Assembly: GCF_900188205.1 (NCBI RefSeq)
Contig: NZ_FZOH01000003.1
Span: 332,539 to 396,538, forward strand
Direction of reading: 5' to 3'
Length of the DNA stretch: 64,000 nucleotides
From: Geodermatophilus saharensis
Lineage (GTDB): Bacteria; Actinomycetota; Actinomycetes; Mycobacteriales; Geodermatophilaceae
Shown here piece by piece: positions 52,730 to 62,954 of this stretch. The notes below the pieces were generated by a model. That model made no database searches, was not told where the DNA came from, and saw only the letters and a program-made list of their open reading frames with translations. Each line of letters opens with the position of its first letter. Positions within the stretch are counted from its first letter, which is position 1. The translations under genes were made by a program, and so were the position numbers.

Positions 52730-53746
52730 CTACGGGGAGCGCAGCGCGGGCAGCACCTCCGTGGCGACCAGGCGGTCGGAGCGCTCGCGCACGCCGGGGT
52801 CGATGTCGCGGGACCCGCCCACGACCGTCACGTGGGACAGCCCGAGCCCGATCAGCCCGAGCAGCCGCTGCACGCACTCGTCGGGGTCGCCGATGACGCA
52901 GAACCGCCGCAGGAACTCCTCGGACAGCGACTCCGCCTGCGCCGCGTGCTCCAGCCCGTGGTGGTAGGTGTCGTAGTGGGCGCTGACGTCGGCGACGACG
53001 GCGGCGTCGGCAGTCGACAGGGACGAGGGCGCGCCCCGCTGGAAGTGGGCGGAGATGCTCGCGTTGCCGCGCACGAGCTCGGCCAGCGCGTGCTCGTCGG
53101 TGCCGACGCCGACCACGACGAACGCCCCGACGTCGAGCGTCTGCGGGTCGAGCCCGGCGGCCGCGCGCGCCTCCCGGGCGGTGCGCACCGCCCATGCCAC
53201 CCGCTCGGGCTCCGCCCCCACGGTGACGGTGACCCGGTCGGCCTGCCGGGCCGCGGCCGCGATCACGTGCGGGCCGGAGCCGAACACGTCCACGGGGACC
53301 GCCCGCTCGCCGGCGACCGGCAGCCACGTGATCCGGCTGCCGAACCCGTCGACGTCGACCGTGCCGCCCCGCAGGTAGCCGCACAGCCGGCCGAGCTGCT
53401 GCTCGAACTCCCGCGCCGACGGCGGCCGCAGCCCGACGAGCTCGAGCGCGGTGTCGCCCCGTCCCACGCCGAGGTGCGCCCGACCCCCGGTGACGTGGTG
53501 CAGGGTGGCGAAGGTCGACGCCACGACCGCGGGGTGGCGGGTGACGAGGTTGGTGACGGCGGTGCCCAGCCGCAGCCGCGACGTCGCCGAGGCGGCCAGG
53601 TACAGCGAGCCGACGACGTCCATGCTGAGGTTCTGCGTGTCGGTCAGCAGCAGGCCGTCCCAGCCGGCCTCCTCGGCGGCCGCGGCGTGGGCACCCACGT
53701 CGTCGGGCAGGGGGTAGGACCGCAGGAGGAACTCCGGAGCGGGCAC
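52730..53746 (-). CDS. LLM-class flavin/F420-dependent oxidoreductase
   Basis: 338 residues from GTG 53746 with GGAGGGAG upstream. A TIM-barrel luciferase-like protein: PAPEFLLRSYPLPDDVGAHAAAAEEAGWDGLLLTD, VTNLVTRHPAVVASTFATLHHVTGGRAHLGVGRGDTALELVG, and a C-terminal EFLRRFCVIGDPDECVQRLLGL block. In actinobacteria most such proteins use coenzyme F420. It resembles methylenetetrahydromethanopterin reductase-like and drug-activating enzymes. Substrate unknown. Stands alone, convergent with the esterase gene. Confidence 0.85.
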   Translation of the reverse strand: MPAPEFLLRSYPLPDDVGAHAAAAEEAGWDGLLLTDTQNLSMDVVGSLYLAASATSRLRLGTAVTNLVTRHPAVVASTFATLHHVTGGRAHLGVGRGDTALELVGLRPPSAREFEQQLGRLCGYLRGGTVDVDGFGSRITWLPVAGERAVPVDVFGSGPHVIAAAARQADRVTVTVGAEPERVAWAVRTAREARAAAGLDPQTLDVGAFVVVGVGTDEHALAELVRGNASISAHFQRGAPSSLSTADAAVVADVSAHYDTYHHGLEHAAQAESLSEEFLRRFCVIGDPDECVQRLLGLIGLGLSHVTVVGGSRDIDPGVRERSDRLVATEVLPALRSP

Positions 53747-53858
53747 GTCGGCTCCCTCCTGCCGACCGCGGGTCGGGTGGCGACCACCCGCGGCGAGGAT
53801 GGCCCCGACGCGGCCGGCTGTCGAGCGGGCCGGACCGGCGCGCCTGGGACGGCGCGGG

Positions 53859-54338
53859 TCACGCCTCGTGCCGGGTGGCCCTCCTCGGCCGGGGGGCGGG
53901 GCGGACGACGAGCACCGGGCACGGGGCGTAGTGCTGCACCCGCTGGGCGGTGCTGCCGAGCAGGATCACGTCGCTGAGCCCGCGTCCGCCGGCCGCCATC
54001 ACGATCAGCCCGGCGTCGTGCTCCGTCGCCGCCTCGATGATCTCCGCGGCCGGCGATCCGCTGCGGATCTGCTTGCCGACCTCGGGTCCCCAGCCGTCGA
54101 AGACGGCCGCCACCGCGTCGACGGCACGCTGCGCCGCCTCGCGGAAGCTGCCGGCCCCCTCGCCGACCTCGTGGTGCTCGGCCTCGGAGATCTCGTCGGC
54201 GAAGGCGACCGAGGCCAGCGGCCGGAGGACCGCCACGACCGAGATCCCGGTGATCTTCGCGGGGTCCGCGAAGGACGTGAGGTGGCGCGCCGCGGCCAGC
54301 GACTGCGGCGACCCGTCGGTGGCGACGACGACGTGCAC
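53859..54338 (-). CDS. universal stress protein
   Basis: 159 residues from GTG 54338. It has HVVVATDGSPQSLAAARHLTSFA at the N-terminus and the ATP-binding type GLIVMAAGGRGLSDVILLGSTAQRVQHYAPCPVLVVR at the C-terminus (G-2x-G-9x-G-S/T pattern). UspA proteins bind ATP or are dimers without it; this one carries the ATP signature. The permease stop lies one base away, so the two are co-transcribed. Pairing of Usp with permeases is common and may modulate transport. Confidence 0.9.
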   Translation of the reverse strand: MHVVVATDGSPQSLAAARHLTSFADPAKITGISVVAVLRPLASVAFADEISEAEHHEVGEGAGSFREAAQRAVDAVAAVFDGWGPEVGKQIRSGSPAAEIIEAATEHDAGLIVMAAGGRGLSDVILLGSTAQRVQHYAPCPVLVVRPAPRPRRATRHEA

Positions 54339-54339
54339 G

Positions 54340-55773
54340 TCAGGCGTCCCTCCGGGAGACGGCCTCGGGATCGCCGCGCCGGGCGCCCGGGGGGCGGTTC
54401 CGCGACCCGGCGGCGTACTCGACGAGGAAGAGCACCACGCCGACGGCGATCAGGCCGGCGCACCAGACCAGCGACGAGGGGTCGTCGTAGACGGCGAACC
54501 CGAGGATCGCCAGGTTGCCGATCAGCCCGACCATTAGCAGGGGCGTGTTGGCACGGTAGGTGCGCCCGTCCTCGTCCTGCCCGCGGAGCTTGAGGCAGGC
54601 GACGATCACCAGGGCGTAGATGGCCAGCAGCAGGACGACGGTGACCAGGGCCAGCGTGTTGACCAGGTCGATGCCGCCGGCACTGACCACGATGCTGCCG
54701 GCGATCAGCAGGGCCGCGACCACCGCCGCGCTGAAGAGCAGCCCGACCCAGGGGCTGCGGCGGGTGGCGTGGATCCTCGCGAAGACGCCGGGGACGACGT
54801 CCTCCTTGGCCATGCCGTAGAGGATCCGCGGCTGGGTGACGATCGTGACCAGCGTGGTGTTCGTGATCGCGATCAGCGCGATGACCGAGAACAGCGTGGT
54901 CATGACGTCGGTCGAGAAGGGCAGGATGCCCTGCTTCACGACCTCGAGCAGGGCCGCGTCGGAGTCCGCGAGCTGGTCGGTGGGCACCGTGAGAGCCGCG
55001 GCCATGGACACCAGGACGTAGACGAGGCCGGCCACGACCATCCCGCCGACCAGTGACCGCGGGAAGTTCCGGTGCGGCTCGATCGTCTCCTCGGCGACGT
55101 TGGCCGTGTTCTCGAAGCCGGTCATCGCGAAGAACGAGAAGGCGATGCCGGCCAGGACCGCGAGCGCGGGGTTGCCCGAGACGCTGATGTCGGCGAGGAC
55201 GCCGAAGTCGGCGTCGCCCTGGGCGATGAACCAGATGCCGATGACCATGATGACGAGCAGGCCGGCGACCTCGACGAAGGTCATCAGCATGTTCATCACC
55301 ACCGACTCGGTGATGCCGATGAAGTTGACGACCACCAGGGCCAGGACGAACACGAGGGACACGAGCAGCGCCGGCGGGCCGTCCCAGAGCGTGGCGAAGT
55401 AGGAGGCGAACCCGGTGGCCAGCGATCCGGTCGCCGCGAAGCTGGCCGACAGGAACGACACGGTGACCAGGAAGGTCAGCGCCGTGCTGCCGAAGGCCTT
55501 CTTGATGTACAGCGAGGCTCCGGCGGCCTGGGGGTACTTGGTCACCAGCTCGGCGTAGGCGGCGCCGGTGATGGCCGCGACGGTGACGCCGAGGGCGAAG
55601 GCGATCCAGAACGCCCCGCCGACGGCGGCCGCGACCAGGCCGATCAGGACGTAGATGCCGGAGCCGAGGACGTCACCGAGGGTGTAGAAGAACAGCTGCC
55701 CGCCGGTGATGGACCTCCGGAGTCCGGTGTCCTCGTCGTCGACGGTGCTGGCGCCGGTGCTGGTCTCCGCCAC
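54340..55773 (-). CDS. APC-family amino acid permease
   Basis: 477 residues from GTG 55773. About twelve membrane helices, opening [30 protein letters not shown] (the conserved unwound first helix with Gly-Ser-Gly-Ile-Tyr), then [38 protein letters not shown] (helix 6 region), [31 protein letters not shown]. These are classical APC (AAT/cationic amino acid) landmarks, with proton-coupled uptake. The GTG start precedes a hydrophilic 25-residue head. Coupled to the universal stress protein gene downstream. Confidence 0.9.
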   Translation of the reverse strand: MAETSTGASTVDDEDTGLRRSITGGQLFFYTLGDVLGSGIYVLIGLVAAAVGGAFWIAFALGVTVAAITGAAYAELVTKYPQAAGASLYIKKAFGSTALTFLVTVSFLSASFAATGSLATGFASYFATLWDGPPALLVSLVFVLALVVVNFIGITESVVMNMLMTFVEVAGLLVIMVIGIWFIAQGDADFGVLADISVSGNPALAVLAGIAFSFFAMTGFENTANVAEETIEPHRNFPRSLVGGMVVAGLVYVLVSMAAALTVPTDQLADSDAALLEVVKQGILPFSTDVMTTLFSVIALIAITNTTLVTIVTQPRILYGMAKEDVVPGVFARIHATRRSPWVGLLFSAAVVAALLIAGSIVVSAGGIDLVNTLALVTVVLLLAIYALVIVACLKLRGQDEDGRTYRANTPLLMVGLIGNLAILGFAVYDDPSSLVWCAGLIAVGVVLFLVEYAAGSRNRPPGARRGDPEAVSRRDA

Positions 55774-55947
55774 GAGGTCCCCGCTTCGTCGAGGGTGAGC
55801 TTCTGGCCCGTCCACCGAAGCGCCGCCGGGGCGCCGGTGCAACTCGGGCCGGGCCCGGGCGGATGCCCGCCCACCGTCGTGCGCGCCGGAACCGCCCGTT
55901 CGGCCGTCCGGTGTGTGACAGTCCTCGGCTCCGACGGGAGGAGTGGC

Positions 55948-56190
55948 ATGCGCGGGCGGACGGTGTGGGGCGTCGTGTGGATCGTGGTGGGGCTGGCCGT
56001 GTCGGTCGGCGGCATGGTGCTCGCCGTCGCCGACCCCGGACGTGCCCTGGTGGGCGGCGTCGGCTTCGCGGTCGGGATCCTGCCGTTCCTGGCCGGCGTC
56101 TTCCTCGTGCGGCACGCCCTGCCCCGGCCGGGCGACGGTGCCGGGCGGCCGTGGGACACGTCGGGCAGCTTCTGGGACCTCTTCCGGTGA
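55948..56190 (+). CDS. small two-helix membrane protein
   Basis: 80 residues from ATG 55948 with strong RBS (GGGAGGAG). Two membrane helices ([42 protein letters not shown]) followed by a short cytoplasmic tail ending [12 protein letters not shown]. No family name. Diverges from the permease gene, next to the E1 gene. Confidence 0.7.
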   Translation: MRGRTVWGVVWIVVGLAVSVGGMVLAVADPGRALVGGVGFAVGILPFLAGVFLVRHALPRPGDGAGRPWDTSGSFWDLFR

Positions 56191-56261
56191 GCCGGCCGTA
56201 GGCCGACTCGACAGCGGTACCGGGGCGGCTGCTGGACCGGGCGGTCCCCGCGGGACAAGGT

Positions 56262-58484
56262 GTGGCGGTGGAGCAGGTCGACGAACACTTCATCGAGACG
56301 GTCAAGGGCCTCGACGGCGTCGCGCGCGGCGGCGACCGGGCGGTCCTGCCCCCCGACCTCGCGCCCGAGGAGGTGCTGCGGCTCTTCGACGCCCAGCTCG
56401 GCAGCCGGCACCTGGACCTGGCCGCCCGCTGGCTGCGGGGACGCGGCGAGGGCTTCTACACGATCGGCTCGTCCGGGCACGAGGGCAACGCGGCCGTGGC
56501 GGCCGCGCTGCGCCCGACCGACCCCGCGCTGCTGCACTACCGCTCCGGCGGGTTCTTCCTCGAGCGGGCGAACCAGGTGGCCGGCGGTTCCGACCCGCTG
56601 CGCGACGTGCTGCTCGGCATCGTCGCGGCCACCGAGGAGCCCATCTCGGGGGGCCGGCACAAGGTCTTCGGCCGCCGCGACCTCGCCGTGCTGCCGCAGA
56701 CGTCGACCATCGCCTCCCACCTGCCCCGCGCCCTCGGCGTCGCGTTCGCCATCGACCGCGCCCGCAAGCTGGGGCTGGAGGGGGAGTACCCGCGCGACGC
56801 CGTCACCGTCTGCAGCTTCGGGGACGCCTCGGCGAACCACTCCACGGCCGTCGGTGCGATCAACGCCGCCGTGCAGGTCGGCTACCGGGGGCTGCCGATG
56901 CCGCTGCTGCTGGTGTGCGAGGACAACGGCATCGGCATCAGCGTGCCCACCCCGGAGGGCTGGGTGGCGCACGCCTACGGCAGCCGACCGGGGCTGGAGT
57001 ACCTCGCCGCCGACGGCGCCGACCTGGTCGACGCCGTCGTCACGGCGCGGCGCGCGGCCGACTGGGTCCGCCGGCACCGCCGTCCGGCGTTCCTCCACCT
57101 GCGGACGGTGCGGCTGATGGGCCACGCCGGCACGGACGTCGAGAGCGCCTACCGGCGGGCCGAGCAGATCGCCGCCGACCTGCGCCGCGACCCGCTGCTC
57201 GGCACCGCCCGGCTGCTCGTCGACACCGGGCTGCTCACCCCGGCGGAGGTGCTCGACCGCTACGAGGCGACGCGGTCGCGGGTGCTCGACCTGGCCCGGG
57301 AGGTCGCCGACCTGCCCCGTCTCGGGTCGGCCGCCGAGGTGGTGGCACCACTCGCCCCGGCCACGCCGCACGAGGTGGCGCGGGTCGCCGCCGAGGCCGC
57401 GCCGCCCGAGCGCCGCGCCGCCCTGTTCGGGAGCACGCTGCCCGAGGACGAGCCGCCGATGACCCTGGCGCAGTCGATCAACCGGGCGCTGCTCGACGTG
57501 CTGGCGCACCACCCCGGCGCCCTGGTCTTCGGGGAGGACGTCGCGGCCAAGGGCGGCGTCTACGGGGTGACCCGGGGCCTGCTGCGCAAGGCCGGCGCCG
57601 CCCGGGTCTTCGACACCCTGCTCGACGAGCAGACCGTCCTGGGGCTGGCGCTGGGCGCCGGCGTGTCCGGCCTGCTGCCCGTCCCCGAGATCCAGTACCT
57701 GGCCTACCTGCACAACGCCGAGGACCAGCTGCGCGGCGAGGCGGCGACGCTGCAGTTCTTCTCCAACGGCCAGTACCGCAACCCGATGGTCGTCCGCGTC
57801 GCCGGCTACGGGTACCAGAAGGGCTTCGGCGGTCACTTCCACAACGACGACGCCGTCGGGGTGCTGCGCGACGTCCCCGGCCTGGTCATCGCCTCGCCGG
57901 GGCGGCCCGACGACGCCGCGGCGATGCTGCGCACCTGCGCGGCCGCGGCGGCCGTCGACGGCGCCGTGTGCGTCTTCCTGGAGCCGATCGCGCTCTACCA
58001 CACCCGGGACCTGCACGCCGACGGCGACGACGGGTGGACCGCGCCCTACCGCCCGCCGGCGGAGTGGGCCGAGCACCACGTCCCCGTCGGCTCGGCGCGC
58101 ACCCACGGCGAGGGGACCGACCTCACGGTCGTCACCTGGGCCAACGGCCTGCACATGAGCCTCCGGGTCGCCGCGCGCCTGGCCCGCGAGGGGATCGGGT
58201 GCCGCGTGGTGGACCTGCGCTGGCTGGCCCCGCTGCCGATGGCCGACGTCGTGCGGGAGGCGGAGGCGACCGGCCGCGTCCTGGTCGTCGACGAGACCCG
58301 CCGCTCCGGCGGTGTCTCCGAGGGCGTGCTGGCGGGCCTGGTCGACGCCGGGTTCACCGGAAGGATGGCCCGGGTGACCAGCGCCGACAGCTTCATCCCG
58401 CTCGGCGACGCCGCCCTGCACGTGCTCGTCTCCGAGGCCGACGTGGAGCGTGCCGCGCGGGAGCTGGTGCGCCGCGGGAGCTGA
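56262..58484 (+). CDS. fused alpha-beta 2-oxoacid dehydrogenase E1
   Basis: A 740-residue thiamine-diphosphate enzyme fusing the alpha (1-330) and beta (400-740) E1 chains. Alpha half: [23 protein letters not shown], the ThDP motif [19 protein letters not shown], and SVPTPEGW. Beta half: [49 protein letters not shown], and the C-terminal [16 protein letters not shown] and [12 protein letters not shown]. Such fused enzymes decarboxylate branched-chain 2-oxo acids, pyruvate or acetoin. No E2 or E3 gene is adjacent. The GTG 56262 start is uncertain (GTG 56268 possible). Confidence 0.85.
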   Translation: MAVEQVDEHFIETVKGLDGVARGGDRAVLPPDLAPEEVLRLFDAQLGSRHLDLAARWLRGRGEGFYTIGSSGHEGNAAVAAALRPTDPALLHYRSGGFFLERANQVAGGSDPLRDVLLGIVAATEEPISGGRHKVFGRRDLAVLPQTSTIASHLPRALGVAFAIDRARKLGLEGEYPRDAVTVCSFGDASANHSTAVGAINAAVQVGYRGLPMPLLLVCEDNGIGISVPTPEGWVAHAYGSRPGLEYLAADGADLVDAVVTARRAADWVRRHRRPAFLHLRTVRLMGHAGTDVESAYRRAEQIAADLRRDPLLGTARLLVDTGLLTPAEVLDRYEATRSRVLDLAREVADLPRLGSAAEVVAPLAPATPHEVARVAAEAAPPERRAALFGSTLPEDEPPMTLAQSINRALLDVLAHHPGALVFGEDVAAKGGVYGVTRGLLRKAGAARVFDTLLDEQTVLGLALGAGVSGLLPVPEIQYLAYLHNAEDQLRGEAATLQFFSNGQYRNPMVVRVAGYGYQKGFGGHFHNDDAVGVLRDVPGLVIASPGRPDDAAAMLRTCAAAAAVDGAVCVFLEPIALYHTRDLHADGDDGWTAPYRPPAEWAEHHVPVGSARTHGEGTDLTVVTWANGLHMSLRVAARLAREGIGCRVVDLRWLAPLPMADVVREAEATGRVLVVDETRRSGGVSEGVLAGLVDAGFTGRMARVTSADSFIPLGDAALHVLVSEADVERAARELVRRGS

Positions 58485-58521
58485 CGCAGCACACCGGGCC
58501 GGATCGGGGTAGGGACCCGGC

Positions 58522-59319
58522 ATGGACCTCAGGGACGCCGTCACCGTCGTCACCGGAGCGGGCAGCGGCATCGGCGCCGCGCTGGCCCGCCGCTTCGCCG
58601 CGGAGGGCGCCGCCGCCGTCGTGGTCAGCGACCGCGACGGGGCGGCCGCGCAGCGGGTCGCCGCCGGGATCGGCGGCGCCACCGCCGTCACCGCCGACAC
58701 CACCGACGTCACCGACGAGGCCGCCGTCGCGGCGCTGGTGGAGCGGACGCTGGCCGCGCACGGCCGCGTCGACCTGTTCTGCTCCAACGCCGGCGTCTTC
58801 TCCGGGGGCGGGATCGAGACCGACACCGCCGTCTGGGAGCGGGTGTTCGCCGTCAACGTGCTCGCCCACGTGTACGCCGCCCGCGCCGTGCTGCCGTCGA
58901 TGCTCGAGCGGGGCAGCGGGCACCTGCTCAACGTGGCCTCCGCGGCCGGCCTGCTCACCACGCCCGGTGACGCGCCCTACACGGTGACCAAGCACGGCGC
59001 CGTCGCGCTGGCGGAGTGGCTGGCGGTCACCTACGGCGACCGGGGGATCGGCGTGAGCGTCCTCTGCCCGCTCGGCGTGGCCACCCCGCTGCTGCTGGAC
59101 CCGCTCGAGCAGGGCAGCGGGGCAGCCGCGGTGGTCGCCGCCTCCGGCACGGTCATCACGCCCGAGGACGTCGCGCAGTCGGTGGTCGACGGGCTGGCCG
59201 CCGACCGCTTCCTGGTCCTGCCGCACCCGGAGGTCGGCACCTACTGGGCGCAGAAGGCGGCCGACCCCGAGCGCTGGCTGGCCGGGGTCCGCAAGCTCAT
59301 CCGGCGGACGACGAGCTGA
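58522..59319 (+). CDS. SDR-family oxidoreductase
   Basis: A 265-residue classical [32 protein letters not shown] (NAG), NVASAAGL (catalytic Ser), [17 protein letters not shown] (Tyr/Lys) and [17 protein letters not shown]. Substrate unknown. It follows E1 by 37 bases on the same strand and may be co-transcribed, though a TAGGGA six bases before ATG 58522 could also be a leaderless promoter. Its C-terminal segment [23 protein letters not shown] is a feature of a clade of actinobacterial SDRs. Confidence 0.88.
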   Translation: MDLRDAVTVVTGAGSGIGAALARRFAAEGAAAVVVSDRDGAAAQRVAAGIGGATAVTADTTDVTDEAAVAALVERTLAAHGRVDLFCSNAGVFSGGGIETDTAVWERVFAVNVLAHVYAARAVLPSMLERGSGHLLNVASAAGLLTTPGDAPYTVTKHGAVALAEWLAVTYGDRGIGVSVLCPLGVATPLLLDPLEQGSGAAAVVAASGTVITPEDVAQSVVDGLAADRFLVLPHPEVGTYWAQKAADPERWLAGVRKLIRRTTS

Positions 59320-59338
59320 CCGCCGCGACGGTTCTCGG

Positions 59339-60178
59339 TCAGCTCCTCCGGCCCGGGTCGCCGCCCAGGGGCTGCCGCCCGGGGCCCGGCACGCCCGCGA
59401 ACGCCTGTGCCACCGCCATCCACCGGGCGGCGACGTCGCCGGTGACCGTGAGCGCGGTGTCGGCCGGGTGCCGCCGCTGGGTGACCACCAGGCAGAAGTC
59501 GAGCGCGGGGCCGGTCACGCGCTGCGCGGCGACCGGGTTCCCCCAGCGCCACACGGCCCCGCTGGGCGCGGTCAGCTCGACGGCGACGTCGTCCCCCGGC
59601 GGGTCGAGGCCGCGCAGCCGGAAGGCGAACGCCCGGGTGGCGACGCCGAGGTGGGCGACGTGGCGCAGCCGGTCGGTGGGCTCGCGCGCCACCCCGAGGG
59701 CGTCGGCGACGTCCTGCCCGTGCGCCCAGGTCTCCATCAGCCGGGCGGTGAGCGCCGAGGTGATGCCCATGTCCGGTCCGTACCAGGGCAGGCGCAGGCC
59801 GGGGGAGGCGCTCGCCGCCAGGTCGAGCAGGGCGGCACGCGCCCGCGTGGACCAGGCGGCCGACTGCACCGGCGTCAGGGAGCGCTGGTCGCGGACCAGG
59901 CGGTCGGGGAAGTCGTCGCCGGGAGCGGTGAGCCCGGCCGCCTCGCGTCGGAAGCGGGCGGGGTCGGTGGCCGCGAGCACCGTGGCCTCGTCGAAGTAGG
60001 CCAGGTGGTGGACCTGGTCCTGCACGGTCCACCCGGCGGCCGGGGTGGGGGTGGCCCACCGGCCGGGGCCGGCGCCGTCGAGCACCTCCTGCAGCGAGCG
60101 GGTCTCCGCCGCGAGGTCGGCGGTCACCAGCCGGAGCCGGGCGGCGGCGCGCGCGTCCGGACGGTCGGGATCGGTCAT
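59339..60178 (-). CDS. TIGR03084-type maleylpyruvate isomerase-fold protein
   Basis: 279 residues from ATG 60178. The N-terminal DinB/MDMPI four-helix domain has LAAETRSLQEVLDGAGPGRW, WTVQDQVHHLAYFDEATVLAA and METWAHGQDVADALG (the histidines are metal ligands of mycothiol-dependent isomerases). The C-terminal FAFRLRGLDPPGDDVAVELTAPSGAVWRWG is the sterol-carrier-like TIGR03084 half. The family is restricted to actinobacteria; roles are unknown, perhaps mycothiol-dependent. Convergent with the SDR gene. Confidence 0.85.
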   Translation of the reverse strand: MTDPDRPDARAAARLRLVTADLAAETRSLQEVLDGAGPGRWATPTPAAGWTVQDQVHHLAYFDEATVLAATDPARFRREAAGLTAPGDDFPDRLVRDQRSLTPVQSAAWSTRARAALLDLAASASPGLRLPWYGPDMGITSALTARLMETWAHGQDVADALGVAREPTDRLRHVAHLGVATRAFAFRLRGLDPPGDDVAVELTAPSGAVWRWGNPVAAQRVTGPALDFCLVVTQRRHPADTALTVTGDVAARWMAVAQAFAGVPGPGRQPLGGDPGRRS

Positions 60179-60200
60179 GCCCCTGGTCCCCGCCGGGGTC

Positions 60201-60920
60201 TCAGCCGGCCGCGGCGAGCGTCCGGAGCCGCCGGCGGGGGAGGACGTGCGGGAGGCCGCGGCCGACCATCCCGAGGGTGCTGCCGATGCGCTGCGGCCAC
60301 GAGGGGTCCGGCAGGGGCGGGAGCGGCGCGGCCATGTCCTCGACGCTGGTGAAGAACGTCTGCACCCGCCCGATCCCCTCGAGGTCCTGGGTGAGCTCCT
60401 GCATGACCACCCCGGAGGAGGCGGCACCGCCGTGGCGGAAGAGGTCGTCGGAGACGAGGAGGTACTCGGGGACGTCGACGGCGTTCTTGAGCAGGCGGTG
60501 GACGTAGATGACGTCCACGCCGACGAGCTTCCTCCGGCGCCTGATCGTCTGGGTCGCGACCTCCCCGACGTGCGCGACGAACTTCAGCGTCAGGTCGCTG
60601 GTCCGCGTGCAGCTCCCGCAGGGACACATGTTGAGCTCGACGAAGCGGCGCTCGACGTGGAAGGCGCGGTGCATGGCGACGACCGCGCGGGCGACGGCGG
60701 ACAGCGCTGCCGGCCCGTCCAGGTTCTCGGCGTCCCGCGAGAGGAACGCCGCGTCGCCCTCGATCTCGATCAGGTCGAAGTCCCGCGCCGCCCCGACGAC
60801 CCTGTCGAGCATCCGCCGCGTGGCCGCCTCGGCGTGCCCGAGGACGCTGCGGTGGAACTGCATGTACTGGGTGTAGCCGCCGATGTCGGCGATCAGGAGC
60901 AGCGCACGGCTGGTCGCCAT
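60201..60920 (-). CDS. class III cyclase-like protein (DUF2652)
   Basis: 239 residues from ATG 60920; a -10-like TAGGGT lies five bases upstream, indicating leaderless mRNA. The N-terminus LLLIADIGGYTQYMQFHRSV and FDLIEIEGDAAFLSRD match the metal-binding Asp blocks of class III nucleotidyl cyclases (D-I-G-G-Y-T; G-D), and FVAHVGEVATQ parallels the RxG-type block. The usual substrate lysine before GD is replaced, so activity is uncertain. The family is DUF2652, found in actinobacteria. A CPCGSC motif is a possible metal or redox site. It diverges from a transporter carrying a cyclic-nucleotide-binding domain; the two could form a signalling pair. Confidence 0.8.
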   Translation of the reverse strand: MATSRALLLIADIGGYTQYMQFHRSVLGHAEAATRRMLDRVVGAARDFDLIEIEGDAAFLSRDAENLDGPAALSAVARAVVAMHRAFHVERRFVELNMCPCGSCTRTSDLTLKFVAHVGEVATQTIRRRRKLVGVDVIYVHRLLKNAVDVPEYLLVSDDLFRHGGAASSGVVMQELTQDLEGIGRVQTFFTSVEDMAAPLPPLPDPSWPQRIGSTLGMVGRGLPHVLPRRRLRTLAAAG

Positions 60921-61047
60921 GCCGGACCCTAGCGCGGCGCGGAGCGCGGGCGGCCCGTCCGCGACGCCGCAGCCGGGGCCGGCCGGCATCCCGGTGGGTG
61001 GCCCGGAGGCACCCGTGGAACGCCTCGCCGCTGCTAGCGTCCGCGCC

Positions 61048-62739
61048 GTGCCCGGTGCCTACCGCGTGGCGTTGGCATCGGTGGCCCGCAACCGCGACCT
61101 CCGACTGGCCCAGCTGTCGTCGTTGTCGGCGTGGACGGGCGAGTTCCTGTTCCTCACGGCGATGACGGTGTACGCGTTCGACACCGACGGCGCGGTCGGC
61201 GTCGGCGTCATCGGGTTCCTGCGGGTGCTGCCCGCGACGGTCGCGCTGCCCTGGCTGGGCGCGCTGGCCGACCGGGTCGACCGCCGCCGGCTGCTCGTGG
61301 TCACGTGCGGGCTCCGGGCGGTCACCGCGGCGGGGGCCGGGGTCGCGGCCGCCAGCGGGCACCCGGTGGTGGTGTACGCGCTGCTCACCGCGTCCACGGT
61401 CTGCCACGCCGCGTACCGGCCGGTGCTCGGCGCCCTGTTCCCCGCGCTGTGCACGACACCGGAGGACCTGGCCGGGGTCAACGCGGTCCGGTCCGTCCTG
61501 GACGGCGTGGCGGCGCTGGTCGGCCCGCTCGCCGCGGCGGCGCTGCTCGCCGGGGCCAGTGCGGCCGCCGCCTTCGGCGTGGTGGCCCTGCTCGCGGGCA
61601 TCGCCGGCGTCCTCGTCGCCGGCCTGCGCCCCGGGTCGCCGCGACCGGCGGCCGCCGGCTCGCGGGCCGGGCGGACGCGGGTGCTCGTGGACGTCGCCGA
61701 GGGCCTGCGCGAGCTGCGCCGGAGCCGCCGCGCCGCGGAGGTGATCGTCCTGGGCGGCGTGCAGTGCGTGGTCCGCGGCGCCCTGACGGTGCTGGCCGTG
61801 GTGGTCGCGGTGGACGTCACGGACCTGGGCCGCCCGGGGGTCGGGCTGCTGTGGGGGGCGTTCGGGGTGGGCGGGCTGGTGGCGGCGATGGCGTCGATCG
61901 GCGCGGCCGGGAGTTCCCGGCTGGGGACGCTGTTCGGCGTGGGGGTCGCGCTCTGGGGGGCGCCGCTCGTCGTCGTCGGGTTGCTCACGGGCAGCTGGGT
62001 CGCGGTCGGCGCGTTCCTGCTCGTCGGTGCCGCCAACGCGCTGGTCGACGTCACGGGCTTCACGCTGCTGCAGCGGCTGGTCCCCGACGAGACGCTGGCG
62101 CGGGTCCTCGCCCTGACCGAGGCGGTGTTCGCGCTGGCGCTGGCGCTCGGCTCGCTGGTGGTCCCCCTGCTCGTCTCGGCGCTGGGCGACGCCGGTGCGC
62201 TCGCCGTCACCGGCGGCGTCCTCCCGGTGGCCGTCGCGGCGCGCTGGGCGGCACTGCGGGCGATCGACGCCGAGATCGGGGTCCGGAAGGACCGGATCGT
62301 GCTGCTCCGGCGGGTCCGCATGCTCCGGCTGCTGCCGGTGCCGGCCATCGAGAGCCTGGCGCTGCGCCTGCGCCGGTCCCGGGTGGCGGCGGGGACCGAC
62401 GTGTTCCGGCAGGGCGACCCCGGCGACGACTTCTACGTGGTCGCCTCGGGTTCGGTGGCCGTGCTGGACGACGGGCGGGAGATCCGCCGGCTGGGCCCCG
62501 GTGAGGCGTTCGGCGAGATCGCGCTCCTGCGCGCGGTCCCGCGGACGGCCACCGTGCGCGCCCTCGAGGACACCGAGCTGGCCGCGCTCAGCGGCCCCGA
62601 CTTCGTGTCGGCGGTCACCGGCTTCTCCGCCACCTCCTCGACCGCCGAGCAGCTGGTCCGCAGCTATCTCACCGAGGACTCGCAGCGGCACGCGGTCCGG
62701 CCGCAGGCCCGGCCCGACGGCGGTCCGGGGTCCGGCTAG
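61048..62739 (+). CDS. MFS transporter fused to cyclic-nucleotide-binding domain
   Basis: A 563-residue protein. Residues 1-400 are an MFS-type transporter (about twelve helices; GEFLFLTAMTVYAFDTDG, the motif A-like GALADRVDRRRLLVV). Residues about 430-545 form a cyclic-nucleotide-binding domain: VFRQGDPGDDFYVVASGSVAVLDDG and the phosphate-binding cassette AFGEIALLRAVPRTATVRA with its Arg. Fusion of MFS and CNBD is typical of a small actinobacterial group. Cyclic nucleotide binding may gate transport. GTG 61048 is preceded by TAGCGT seven bases upstream (leaderless). It diverges from the cyclase-like gene; cargo unknown. Confidence 0.88.
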   Translation: MPGAYRVALASVARNRDLRLAQLSSLSAWTGEFLFLTAMTVYAFDTDGAVGVGVIGFLRVLPATVALPWLGALADRVDRRRLLVVTCGLRAVTAAGAGVAAASGHPVVVYALLTASTVCHAAYRPVLGALFPALCTTPEDLAGVNAVRSVLDGVAALVGPLAAAALLAGASAAAAFGVVALLAGIAGVLVAGLRPGSPRPAAAGSRAGRTRVLVDVAEGLRELRRSRRAAEVIVLGGVQCVVRGALTVLAVVVAVDVTDLGRPGVGLLWGAFGVGGLVAAMASIGAAGSSRLGTLFGVGVALWGAPLVVVGLLTGSWVAVGAFLLVGAANALVDVTGFTLLQRLVPDETLARVLALTEAVFALALALGSLVVPLLVSALGDAGALAVTGGVLPVAVAARWAALRAIDAEIGVRKDRIVLLRRVRMLRLLPVPAIESLALRLRRSRVAAGTDVFRQGDPGDDFYVVASGSVAVLDDGREIRRLGPGEAFGEIALLRAVPRTATVRALEDTELAALSGPDFVSAVTGFSATSSTAEQLVRSYLTEDSQRHAVRPQARPDGGPGSG

Positions 62740-62954
62740 GGCCCGTCCTGGGATCACGTGCGTGGCGTGACCCGACTCCAGCCCCTGCAACACCGCCCCA
62801 TGACAATCCTGAGGAGCCGTCCGGCACGTCGGCACCTCGCTGAGGGCGTCGGGGATCCTGGCCGCCGAGCGACCTCGAGCGGCCCGCTCCGGGACGCCAC
62901 TCCAGCCTCACGGCGCAGTCCACGGGCCGCCGCCGGCGCTGGTCGTGAGGTCGT

